DNA of 64,000 nt, from positions 434,001-498,000 of the forward strand of contig NZ_CCSF01000001.1 in NCBI RefSeq assembly GCF_000756775.1, written 5' to 3'. The DNA comes from Pseudomonas saudiphocaensis (GTDB taxonomy: Bacteria > Pseudomonadota > Gammaproteobacteria > Pseudomonadales > Pseudomonadaceae). Both the position numbers and the translations under genes were made by a program. The notes beneath the pieces are model-generated. The model ran no database searches and was not told where the DNA came from. It worked only from the letters and a program-made list of their open reading frames with translations. Shown piece by piece: positions 28,567-35,757 of the stretch (position 1 is its first letter; the number at the start of each line of letters is the position of its first letter).

Positions 28567-28941
28567 TCAGACAGCGATTTCCACCGCGTCGCCGTTCAGG
28601 CGCGCGGGCCAGACCTGCAGCTGCTGGTCGGGGTATTCCAGGCAGCGCCCGTCGGTGAGGCTGAAGTGCTGCTTGTACAAGGGGGAAGCGATCACCAGCT
28701 CGCCCTGGAGCTTTCCGACGATGCCGCGTCCGATGACGTTGGCGCCGGATTTGGGATCGCGGTTCTCGACGGCGAACACCTGTTCGCCGGCATCGCCGTG
28801 GGGCAGGTGAATCAGGGCGACCTGTTTGCCATCCAGCCAGGCGACTACGCCGGAATTGGCGACCAGGTCGCGTCGACTACACAGGGTGTGCCAGTGGCTG
28901 GATTCGACGGATGGCAGGCGCAGGGCATTGGACTGGCTCAT
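28567..28941 (-). CDS. nirD: Assimilatory nitrite reductase small subunit NirD
   Basis: NirD partners NirB in NADH-dependent reduction of nitrite to ammonium. The 124-residue product has the Rieske-like fold (WHTLCSRRDLVANSGVVAWLDGKQVALIHLP, SPLYKQHFSLTDGRCLE) without the Cys-His ligands of a true Rieske cluster, as usual for NirD. Its start overlaps the nirB stop by one base, indicating translational coupling. Confidence 0.94.
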   Translation of the reverse strand: MSQSNALRLPSVESSHWHTLCSRRDLVANSGVVAWLDGKQVALIHLPHGDAGEQVFAVENRDPKSGANVIGRGIVGKLQGELVIASPLYKQHFSLTDGRCLEYPDQQLQVWPARLNGDAVEIAV

Positions 28942-31499
28942 CAGAGCATCTCCTCGGTGACGGGAATCAGGTGAAGTTCATTGGCGCGGGCAGGGCGGCG
29001 CTGGCCACGCTCCTTGACGAAGTGGATATCGGGGTCGCCGCGGCGGTCGTTGACGAAGGTGCGGAAGCGCTTGAGCTTCTCCGGGTCCTTCAGCGCGTTG
29101 GCCCATTCGCATTCGTAGAGATCGACCACCTGTTGCATCTGGGCTTCCAGTTCGGCCGCCAGGCCCAGGCTGTCGTCGAGGATCACGGCCTTGAGGTAGT
29201 CGAGTCCGCCTTCGAGGGACTCGCGCCAGACCGAGGTGCGCTGCAGCTTGTCGGCGGTGCGGATGTAGAACATCAGGAAGCGATCGATGATGCGCACCAG
29301 GGCTTCATCGTCCAGGTCGGTGGCAAACAGCTCGGCGTGACGCGGGCGCATGCCGCCGTTGCCGGCGACGTAGAGGTTCCAGCCGCTCTCGGTGGCGATC
29401 ACCCCGATATCCTTGCTCTGTGCCTCGGCGCATTCGCGAGTGCAGCCGGAGACGCCGAACTTGATCTTGTGCGGTGCGCGAAGGCCCTTGTAACGGTCTT
29501 CCAGGCGCAGCGCCATGCCGACGCTGTCCTGCACACCGTAGCGGCACCAGGTGCTGCCGACGCAGGATTTCACCGTGCGCAGGGATTTGCCGTAGGCGTG
29601 GCCGGTCTCGAAGCCGGCTTCGATCAGCTCGCCCCAGATCTCCGGCAGTTCGTGCAACTGGGCGCCGAACAGGTCGATACGCTGGCCGCCGGTGATCTTG
29701 GTATAGAGGTCGTATTTTTTCGCCACCGCTCCCAGAGCGATCAGCTTGTCAGGAGTGATCTCGCCGCCGGCGATACGCGGCACCACCGAATAGGTGCCGT
29801 TCTTCTGCATGTTGGCCATGAAGGTATCGTTGGTGTCCTGCAGCGGGATCAGCAGCGGATCGGTGATCGGCTGGTTCCAGCAGGAAGCCAGGATCGAGCC
29901 CACCGTCGGCTTGCAGATATCGCAACCGATGGCGCCACGGCCATGTTTGGCCAGCAGCTCGTCGAAACTGAGGATGCCTTCGACGCGAACGATGCCGTAC
30001 AGCTCCTGGCGGGTATGGGCAAAGTGCTCGCAAAGGCTCTTGTCCACCGCAACGCCGCGCGCGGCCAGCTCGTGCTCGAAGACCTGTTTGAGCAGCGCAC
30101 TGCAGCCGCCGCAACCGGTGCCGGCCTTGGTCGCCGCCTTCAGCTCGCCAAGGTCGGTAACTCCGGCCTCGACCTGGCAGCACACCGCACCTTTGCTGAC
30201 GTTGTGGCAAGAGCAGATGGTGGCGGTATCCGGCAAGGCTGCAGCGCCCAGCACCGGTGCGCCGCCGGATTGCGGCAGGATCAGGCTGGCCGGCTCCTCG
30301 GGCAGCTTGATGCCGTTCTGTGCGTATTGCAGCAGGGTGTCGTAGTAGCTGTTGTCACCGACCAGCACAGCGCCAATGACGTGCTTGCCGTCCGGCGAGA
30401 CCACCAGGCGTCGATAGCTGGCGGTCGCCTCGTCGATAAAGCGGTAGCTGCGCGATCCTGGTGTGGCGCCGTGGGCATCGCCAATGGAGCCGACATCGAC
30501 GCCGAGCAGCTTGAGCTTGGTGGACATGTCCGCGCCGGTGAAGGCTTCCTGGGTGTCGTCCAGCAGGTGCGCTGCCGCGGTGCGGGCCATGCTGTAGCCT
30601 GGCGCTACCAGGCCGAACAGGCTGCCATTCCAGGCGGCGCATTCTCCTACCGCATAGATGGCCGGATCGCTGGTGCAGCAGGCGTTGTCGATGGCGATGC
30701 CGCCACGTGCCCCGAGCTCCAGTCCGGCCTGTTTGGCAAGTGCGTCCTGCGGACGGATGCCGGCGGAAAACACCACCAGATCGGTTTCCAGAAACTCGCC
30801 GTCATTGAAAACCAGGCGCCAGGCGTGCTCCTCACCAGTGACGATGGCCTGGGTGGCGCGCGACAGATGCACGCCCACTCCCAGCGCCTCGATCCGGGCC
30901 TTCAGCGCGGCACCACCTTCTTCGTCCAGCTGCACCGGCATCAGACGCGGCGCGAATTCAACCACGTGGGCCTCCAGCCCCAGGGACTTCAACGCGTTGG
31001 CAGCCTCCAGGCCCAGCAGGCCGCCGCCAATCACCACGCCGCGGCGGGCATTGGCTGCGGCGGCACGAATCGCATCGAGATCGTCCAACGTGCGGTAGAC
31101 CAGCCGAGCGCTGCCTTCGGCCCCAGGAATTGTCGGTACGAACGGGTAGGAGCCGGTCGCGAGAATCAGGCGGTCGTAAGGCTGGCGTCCTTGCGTGGTC
31201 ACCAGCTCCTTGCAGGCTCGGTCGATTTCCAGCACCTGTACACCGAGATGTAGCTGCACACCCTGTTCGGCGTACCAGCCCGCTTCGCACATCGCCAGGC
31301 TGTCGGTATCGCGCCCGCCAAAATATTCGGAAAGATGCACGCGGTCGTAGGCGCGCTGGTGCTCCTCGCCGAAGGCATGAATCTCATAGCGCTCCGCCGC
31401 GCCGCGGGCGGTCAGCTGTTCAACGCAGTGGTGACCAACCATGCCGTTGCCGACGATGACCAAAATTTCTCGGGTGGGCGGGGTGACGCTTGCATTCAT
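28941..31499 (-). CDS. nirB: Assimilatory nitrite reductase large subunit NirB
   Basis: NirB carries FAD, iron-sulfur centres and siroheme and reduces nitrite to ammonium in the cytoplasm. The 852-residue product has an N-terminal FAD/NAD module (ILVIVGNGMVGHHCVEQL; VVIGGGLLGLEAANAL), a BFD-like [2Fe-2S] segment (CSCHNVSKGAVCC and GTGCGGCSALLKQ) and a C-terminal sulfite/nitrite reductase domain. The last has the siroheme-[4Fe-4S] ligands SCVGSTWCRYG and GVSGCTRECAEAQ. It heads the nirBD-FNT-kinase operon behind a sigma-54 promoter. The cysG gene at 6.8 kb supplies siroheme. Confidence 0.96.
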   Translation of the reverse strand: MNASVTPPTREILVIVGNGMVGHHCVEQLTARGAAERYEIHAFGEEHQRAYDRVHLSEYFGGRDTDSLAMCEAGWYAEQGVQLHLGVQVLEIDRACKELVTTQGRQPYDRLILATGSYPFVPTIPGAEGSARLVYRTLDDLDAIRAAAANARRGVVIGGGLLGLEAANALKSLGLEAHVVEFAPRLMPVQLDEEGGAALKARIEALGVGVHLSRATQAIVTGEEHAWRLVFNDGEFLETDLVVFSAGIRPQDALAKQAGLELGARGGIAIDNACCTSDPAIYAVGECAAWNGSLFGLVAPGYSMARTAAAHLLDDTQEAFTGADMSTKLKLLGVDVGSIGDAHGATPGSRSYRFIDEATASYRRLVVSPDGKHVIGAVLVGDNSYYDTLLQYAQNGIKLPEEPASLILPQSGGAPVLGAAALPDTATICSCHNVSKGAVCCQVEAGVTDLGELKAATKAGTGCGGCSALLKQVFEHELAARGVAVDKSLCEHFAHTRQELYGIVRVEGILSFDELLAKHGRGAIGCDICKPTVGSILASCWNQPITDPLLIPLQDTNDTFMANMQKNGTYSVVPRIAGGEITPDKLIALGAVAKKYDLYTKITGGQRIDLFGAQLHELPEIWGELIEAGFETGHAYGKSLRTVKSCVGSTWCRYGVQDSVGMALRLEDRYKGLRAPHKIKFGVSGCTRECAEAQSKDIGVIATESGWNLYVAGNGGMRPRHAELFATDLDDEALVRIIDRFLMFYIRTADKLQRTSVWRESLEGGLDYLKAVILDDSLGLAAELEAQMQQVVDLYECEWANALKDPEKLKRFRTFVNDRRGDPDIHFVKERGQRRPARANELHLIPVTEEML

Positions 31500-31557
31500 A
31501 AGCTGATCCTCAATCGAAGCCGTTCCAAATTCGTCGGCCTATCGCTGAGGGGGAAAT

Positions 31558-31573
31558 AGCAGCTTGTGTGCCA
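31558..31573 (-). promoter_or_regulatory. Sigma-54 (RpoN) promoter of the nirB operon
   Basis: Minus-strand TGGCACACAAGCTGCT matches the RpoN consensus TGGCACGRNNNTTGCW, with GG and GC exactly 12 bp apart. Transcription would start near 31546, about 47 bases before the nirB ATG. Sigma-54 control fits nitrogen-limited expression of nitrite assimilation. Confidence 0.78.
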
Positions 31574-31661
31574 GTCCTGGAAAAGTCGGCTGCAGCCCAG
31601 AGCTGGCACGACTTGCGCGGGATACCTGTGGTTTTTCAGGAGGCTGTGTGCGGACGAGTGA

Positions 31662-31678
31662 TGGGCCAAATGAGTGCA
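31662..31678 (-). promoter_or_regulatory. Possible NtrC binding site upstream of nirB
   Basis: Minus-strand TGCACTCATTTGGCCCA resembles the NtrC consensus TGCACCNNNNTGGTGCA, agreeing at 10 of 13 fixed positions. It lies about 90-105 bp upstream of the sigma-54 promoter, a normal enhancer distance. A single imperfect site; NtrC rather than another activator is inferred. Confidence 0.45.
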
Positions 31679-31793
31679 GCTGCCCGTGCGTGGTCCTTTT
31701 TTAGGGCAAGGGTAAAACTCAATATTTGTTACAGATGCCTGAACCCGGCTTCGTTTGGCTGGTCGGAGCAGAGCCAGATCAGAGAGCGGCACT

Positions 31794-32798
31794 ATGGACA
31801 AAATTTACGCAGTCGTACTGTCGTACAAACGCAAGGATTTGCTGAAACGCTGTCTGGAGGGGATCAATGGCCAGAGTCGCCCTTGCGACGGCATCATCGT
31901 GGTGGACAATGCAAGCAGTGACGGAACGCTGGAGATGCTGCTGCAATTGCAGCTGCCGAATCTCCAAGTCTACGAGTTGTCGCGCAATACCGGCGCCTCG
32001 GGCGGTTTCAGCGCCGGGTTTCGCATCGCTTACCAGAAGGGTGCCGATTTCATCTGGATGATGGATGACGATGTCATACCCGAGCCGGACGCACTGCAAC
32101 GTCTGCTAGATGCCCGAGATACGCTCGACGCCCGCGAGCAGCCTTATTCCTTTCTGCTTTCCACGGCTTATACCGGCGATGGTCTGCTGACCAACGTGCC
32201 CCAGGTGGACACGCGCACCAATCCCATCGGCTATGAGAACTGGCCGGCTCTGCTGCAGTTCGGTCTGGTTCCAGTGCGCCCGGCGACTTACGTCTCGATT
32301 CTGGTGCCTCGTTTGTCTTTGCAGCGCCACGGGCTGCCGATCGCGGCGATGTTCATGTGGGGCGACGATACCGAATTCACCCTGCGTATCAGCCAGGAAA
32401 CGCCAGGCTACCTGGTTGCCGAGAGCCGCGTTATGCATCTGCGCAGCGTCAGCGGCTCGATTGACATCCATCGTGAAACGAACCCGCAGCGGATTGCGTT
32501 GCACCGGCATTTCGTCCGCAACGAGTTGTTTATCGCCCGCGCTTATCACCACTGGCGGCGTGTACCGCTGCTGTTCTTATCGCGCCTGAAACTGGTGATG
32601 CGTTTGCTGTGGCTTGGCCAGTCTTTCAAAGCCCGTACCGTATTCGCCGGCCTGCTGGAAGCCTGGAAGTTCTCACCTGAAGCGGAGCCAGCTGACGCAC
32701 CTGTCGAGGCGCTCGGGGTGACCGTTCGTCAGTACTTTTCGGAGTCGACGGCACTGCCAAAAGGCGAGGCGCTGGCAGCGGAGCCGCTTGAGACCTAA
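31794..32798 (+). CDS. Family 2 glycosyltransferase (GlfT2-like)
   Basis: This 334-residue protein has a GT-A fold: IYAVVLSYKRKDLLKRCLEGINGQ, IIVVDNASSDGT (nucleotide site), LSRNTGASGGFSAGF, and the metal-binding WMMDDDVIPEPDAL. An acceptor-domain WGDDTEF follows. The NTGASGGFSAG and MDDDV pattern matches the galactofuranosyl/rhamnosyl transferase branch (GlfT2-like). There is no signal peptide or strong membrane helix, so it should act at the cytoplasmic face. The ATG at 31794 is the first to leave the GT fold intact. It is divergent from nirB and followed by the SAF oxidoreductase. The sugar is not predictable. Confidence 0.85.
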   Translation: MDKIYAVVLSYKRKDLLKRCLEGINGQSRPCDGIIVVDNASSDGTLEMLLQLQLPNLQVYELSRNTGASGGFSAGFRIAYQKGADFIWMMDDDVIPEPDALQRLLDARDTLDAREQPYSFLLSTAYTGDGLLTNVPQVDTRTNPIGYENWPALLQFGLVPVRPATYVSILVPRLSLQRHGLPIAAMFMWGDDTEFTLRISQETPGYLVAESRVMHLRSVSGSIDIHRETNPQRIALHRHFVRNELFIARAYHHWRRVPLLFLSRLKLVMRLLWLGQSFKARTVFAGLLEAWKFSPEAEPADAPVEALGVTVRQYFSESTALPKGEALAAEPLET

Positions 32799-32916
32799 CG
32801 CTACACCATGAAGGGGCCAGATACCTCCCTGAACCGGTATTCCCTGTAGATCTTTAGATACAACTTTTTTTGTAGGAGGCGGTCCGAAACAGGGTCGCTA
32901 AAAAGGGATTTTCCAG

Positions 32917-34125
32917 ATGGCCACCACAATACAAAAGAGAGTGGGTGTTTCCGGCACTGGCATGATTTCGCGCTGCTTCGTGCGGCTGATCATGCAACAT
33001 TATCCCGAGTTGCGGATAAGCCGAGTGCTTACGCGCCGAAAGGTGGATGCACTAAGCGACTTTCCGCTGCCGGGAGCGCTGACCAACTCCATTGACGAGC
33101 TTGTCGAGCATTCAGACCTTATCGTCGAATGCAGCGGCGACGTGTTCTTTGGAACCTCTGTCATCGAGCGTGCATTCGAAGCCGGTTTGCCGGTGGTTAC
33201 CGTGAACGCCGAATTGCAGGTCACCACCGGTTCATGCCTGGCGGGAAAAGGGCTGCTTACCGAGGCCGAAGGCGATCAGCCCGGCTCGCTTGCCGCGCTG
33301 CATGAGGACGCCGTGCAGATGGGCTTCAAGCCCCTCGTATACGGCAACATGAAAGGCTACCTCGACCATAACCCCACCCGTGAAGACATGGCTTACTGGT
33401 CGAAACGGCAGGGGATCAGTATCGAACAGACCACCTCGTTCACTGACGGCACCAAGGTGCAGATCGAGCAGGTGGTCGTGGGCAATGGTTTTGGCGCGAC
33501 CATCTCCCGGCCTGGCCTGGAAGGTCTGGCTTCCACTGACCTCAATCGCAGTGCCAATGTGCTGGGGCTGATTGCTGAAGCCGCCGGCCAGCCGATCGTG
33601 GACTACGTCATCCCCAGCGGTTATCCGGCCGGCGGCGTATTTCTGGTCTGTCGCCACGATGAAGTTCAGGCCCCGGCACTTGAGTACTTCAAGCTGGGTC
33701 CCGGTCCGTACTATGTACTTACGCGGCCATTCCACCTCTGCTCGCTGGAGGTCGGGAAAACGGTACGGCGTGTGCTTGCGGGGGGAGGTGTGCTGCTGAA
33801 CAACTCGACCAGGCCGACGCTGGGCGTGGCGGCCATAGCCAAGCGCGCAATGAAGCCTGGTGAGACGATCGTGCGTGGTATCGGTGGGTTCGATGTGCGC
33901 GGTGAGGCAGTGCGCCTCGTGGAAGAACCGGACCATGTACCGATCGGGTTGCTGCGCCATACGGTGCTCAAGCGGGCCCTTGAACCTGGCCAGATGATCA
34001 CCTTCGATGACATCGAGGTTCAGCCAAGCCGGGTGCTGGACATCATTCTCAGGCAGCGCCAGAGCATCATCAGGCCGAGGCCGGCTCTGAGAGTCAGCGG
34101 CTATGCAAGGGCGGCGGTACGGTAA
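32917..34125 (+). CDS. NAD(P)-dependent oxidoreductase with C-terminal SAF domain (homoserine-dehydrogenase-like fold)
   Basis: The 402-residue product has an N-terminal Rossmann domain (VGVSGTGMISRCFVRLI, then SDLIVECSGDVFFGTSVIERAFEAG and NAELQVTTG). A catalytic domain with KPLVYGNMKGYLDHNP follows, resembling homoserine dehydrogenase-like enzymes. A C-terminal SAF/antifreeze-like domain (about 325-400: GETIVRGIGGFDVRGEAVRL, LKRALEPGQMITFDDIE) ends it. SAF domains occur in sialic acid synthases and sugar-acid dehydratases. It follows the glycosyltransferase by 118 bp and ends in a hairpin terminator. Such fusions are found in surface-polysaccharide and sugar-acid loci, but the substrate is unknown to me. 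Confidence 0.78.
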   Translation: MATTIQKRVGVSGTGMISRCFVRLIMQHYPELRISRVLTRRKVDALSDFPLPGALTNSIDELVEHSDLIVECSGDVFFGTSVIERAFEAGLPVVTVNAELQVTTGSCLAGKGLLTEAEGDQPGSLAALHEDAVQMGFKPLVYGNMKGYLDHNPTREDMAYWSKRQGISIEQTTSFTDGTKVQIEQVVVGNGFGATISRPGLEGLASTDLNRSANVLGLIAEAAGQPIVDYVIPSGYPAGGVFLVCRHDEVQAPALEYFKLGPGPYYVLTRPFHLCSLEVGKTVRRVLAGGGVLLNNSTRPTLGVAAIAKRAMKPGETIVRGIGGFDVRGEAVRLVEEPDHVPIGLLRHTVLKRALEPGQMITFDDIEVQPSRVLDIILRQRQSIIRPRPALRVSGYARAAVR

Positions 34126-34141
34126 CGCCGCCCTTGTCCTT
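34106..34141 (+). terminator. Terminator after the SAF oxidoreductase
   Basis: CAAGGGCGGCG / CGCCGCCCTTG with a 9-base loop that contains the TAA stop, followed by TCCTTCCTTA. A strong stem with a pyrimidine tail. Confidence 0.75.
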
Positions 34142-34150
34142 CCTTATGGC

Positions 34151-34372
34151 TCAGGCGATGGCCTGAGCCGCCAGCAATGGCAGAGCGGCGTCGGGTTTGC
34201 TGTCGCCGCTTACGCCCAACGCTTCCTCAACCAGCCTCACCGTTGCGCCCCCGAAGCTGTTCGCTTCGAGTAAAGCATCCTGCTCGTTATCGAATACCGC
34301 CAATACGCTGCCGTACGAGTAGACAACTCCCCACTGCTCGGCACCTGTCATTGCAACCGTTTTAGTGTCCAT
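34151..34372 (-). CDS. Small protein of unknown function
   Basis: A 73-residue protein starting MDTKTVAMTGAEQWGVVYSY. It contains GSVLAVFDNEQDALLEANSFGGATVRLVEEAL, which reads like a small alpha/beta domain, and ends in an alanine/leucine-rich tail. There is no signal peptide and I do not recognise the family. It lies 60 bp downstream of the SGNH-like gene on the same strand and may be the last gene of the MBOAT-FkbH-ACP operon. An inverted repeat GGCTCAGGC / GCCTGAGCC covers its last codons. Confidence 0.6.
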   Translation of the reverse strand: MDTKTVAMTGAEQWGVVYSYGSVLAVFDNEQDALLEANSFGGATVRLVEEALGVSGDSKPDAALPLLAAQAIA

Positions 34373-34432
34373 GTCTTTCTTCCCTGGAACTTGCGTGGTA
34401 CGACGGGATACAGTCACTTAGATAGCATGGTG

Positions 34433-35506
34433 TCAAAAGATCGGCAATCGCCGTTCGGCGGAACGGTTGGCCACATTCGGTGCAGCCGTCTGGCTGGCGG
34501 TTTTGTTCATCTGCTCGGCAAGCGCTTGGGTAAATTCTGGAACGGCGGACCAGCGCAAATGCACCGCATCTACGAAGGAATCCGATGGCGTCGACCAGTC
34601 CTTGTCGGCGTTCCAGTAGGTGCCTCCGGCAGCATCCAGAGCAGCCTCGATACGTGCGTCGAAGCTGGCGAGAAAAGAGCTGTCTGGATCGTATTTTTCT
34701 TTCCATTGCGGGTGTAGTGGCGTGGATACCACGAGCAGGGTGCGACCTTCGCGCCGCAGGCGTGAGCTCATCTCTTGCAGGGCATCGAAGCAGTTCTGGT
34801 CCAGCGCGTCCGGGCGGCCATACAGGAGTTCACGGGTGTTGTCGGTCCGCAGCGGACCGTCACCGAAGCGATTGAAAACCAGCGGGTCCCATTCGATTTC
34901 TCCGGCGCGCTGTGCCTTGACGCTCAGCGCGTTGCGCACAAGCGACTGGGGTGCGAAATAACGCATGTAGTATCCCCACCGTGGCGCGCGCTCATAAACG
35001 AAGGGCGTGACATCCTCGCGGCTGAAAACTGCAGTCGGCACCTTCCAGCACCCCGTAAAGTCCTGCGGGTTGGTGATCATCACGACACTACGAATGCTCG
35101 GCTCCTGGTCGAGTAGCCAGTGGCCGACGTAAGTCGACTGGTTGGCGAACAGCCCGCAGAACGCGCCGTTCATGGGGCGGGTCTTCGGCATGGCCTGGAC
35201 CAGCGCATTGCCATCTACGTGCCGCCAGGCCACTGAGGACCCGATGATCAGCAGGTTGGGTGCGTGAATCGGATGGTCCCGCAGGAAGTTGAGTTTTTCG
35301 TCGACGCACAGGTTGTTGGAGAACGCAGGTGGCGGCAGATTGCCGCTCCGATCCAGGCCAAAGAGCGTCAGCCAGAACAAGGCCAGTGCCCCGACAAGAC
35401 CTGCCAGAACCGCCAGGAGGTACCAGGCCGGCGATGGGTCTGAAGTGCCGGTAGCTGTCTGCTCATCGTCGCTCCCGGCTGCGGACTCTCTAGCGTTCTG
35501 ATGCAT
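34433..35506 (-). CDS. Membrane-anchored SGNH-hydrolase-like protein (partner of MBOAT acyltransferase)
   Basis: The 357-residue product has one helix (about residues 28-50), with the rest probably periplasmic. Two SGNH-like marks are visible: LLIIGSSVAWRHVDG, where Ser90 or Ser91 takes the nucleophile place, and DAVHLRW near the end (Asp313, His316) in the position of the catalytic Asp-x-x-His. This layout resembles AlgJ/AlgX or DltD-type proteins that work with MBOAT acyltransferases. Two bases separate it from the acyl carrier protein gene. Similarity to a named family is weak, so the call rests on motifs and context. Confidence 0.65.
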   Translation of the reverse strand: MHQNARESAAGSDDEQTATGTSDPSPAWYLLAVLAGLVGALALFWLTLFGLDRSGNLPPPAFSNNLCVDEKLNFLRDHPIHAPNLLIIGSSVAWRHVDGNALVQAMPKTRPMNGAFCGLFANQSTYVGHWLLDQEPSIRSVVMITNPQDFTGCWKVPTAVFSREDVTPFVYERAPRWGYYMRYFAPQSLVRNALSVKAQRAGEIEWDPLVFNRFGDGPLRTDNTRELLYGRPDALDQNCFDALQEMSSRLRREGRTLLVVSTPLHPQWKEKYDPDSSFLASFDARIEAALDAAGGTYWNADKDWSTPSDSFVDAVHLRWSAVPEFTQALAEQMNKTASQTAAPNVANRSAERRLPIF

Positions 35507-35508
35507 GT

Positions 35509-35757
35509 CTACCTTCCCTCGAGCTTGGCACTGATGACCTGGGCGAAATGGCCGACGTTGCGCAGCGATTCCAGCTCCGCCGTGCGAAATTTGATGCCGA
35601 AGCGCTGTTCAGCCGCGACCGTAAGCATCACGTGGGTCTGGCTGTCCCACCCGTCGATATCGTTGGCCGTCATTTCCGGCGAGAGGACGATGCTGTCGTC
35701 GTCGAATACATCGTGAAATACCGGCGCGAGTGCGTTGATAACTTCTGCTTCGGTCAT
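35509..35757 (-). CDS. Stand-alone acyl carrier protein
   Basis: The 82-residue product is a four-helix carrier domain with the phosphopantetheine serine in DGWDSQTHV (Ser39). In fatty-acid ACP the motif reads DSL; here DSQTH is typical of carrier proteins paired with FkbH-like enzymes. It overlaps fkbH by 4 bp (ATGA), so the two are made together. It is not the house-keeping acpP, which sits with fab genes. It should carry the acyl group loaded by the FkbH-like protein. Confidence 0.88.
   Translation of the reverse strand: MTEAEVINALAPVFHDVFDDDSIVLSPEMTANDIDGWDSQTHVMLTVAAEQRFGIKFRTAELESLRNVGHFAQVISAKLEGR

Noticed and set aside
28911-31253. A 780-codon open frame on the plus strand opposite nirB
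   Set aside because: It is the mirror of nirB, produced by high GC and few stop codons in the antisense frame. Its translation has low-complexity Ala/Gln/His composition and no recognisable domain.
31605-31619. TGGCACGACTTGCGC on the plus strand as a sigma-54 promoter for the glycosyltransferase
   Set aside because: The GG-GC distance is 10 bp instead of 12, so RNA polymerase-sigma-54 should not recognise it. The minus-strand element at 31558-31573 has exact spacing.
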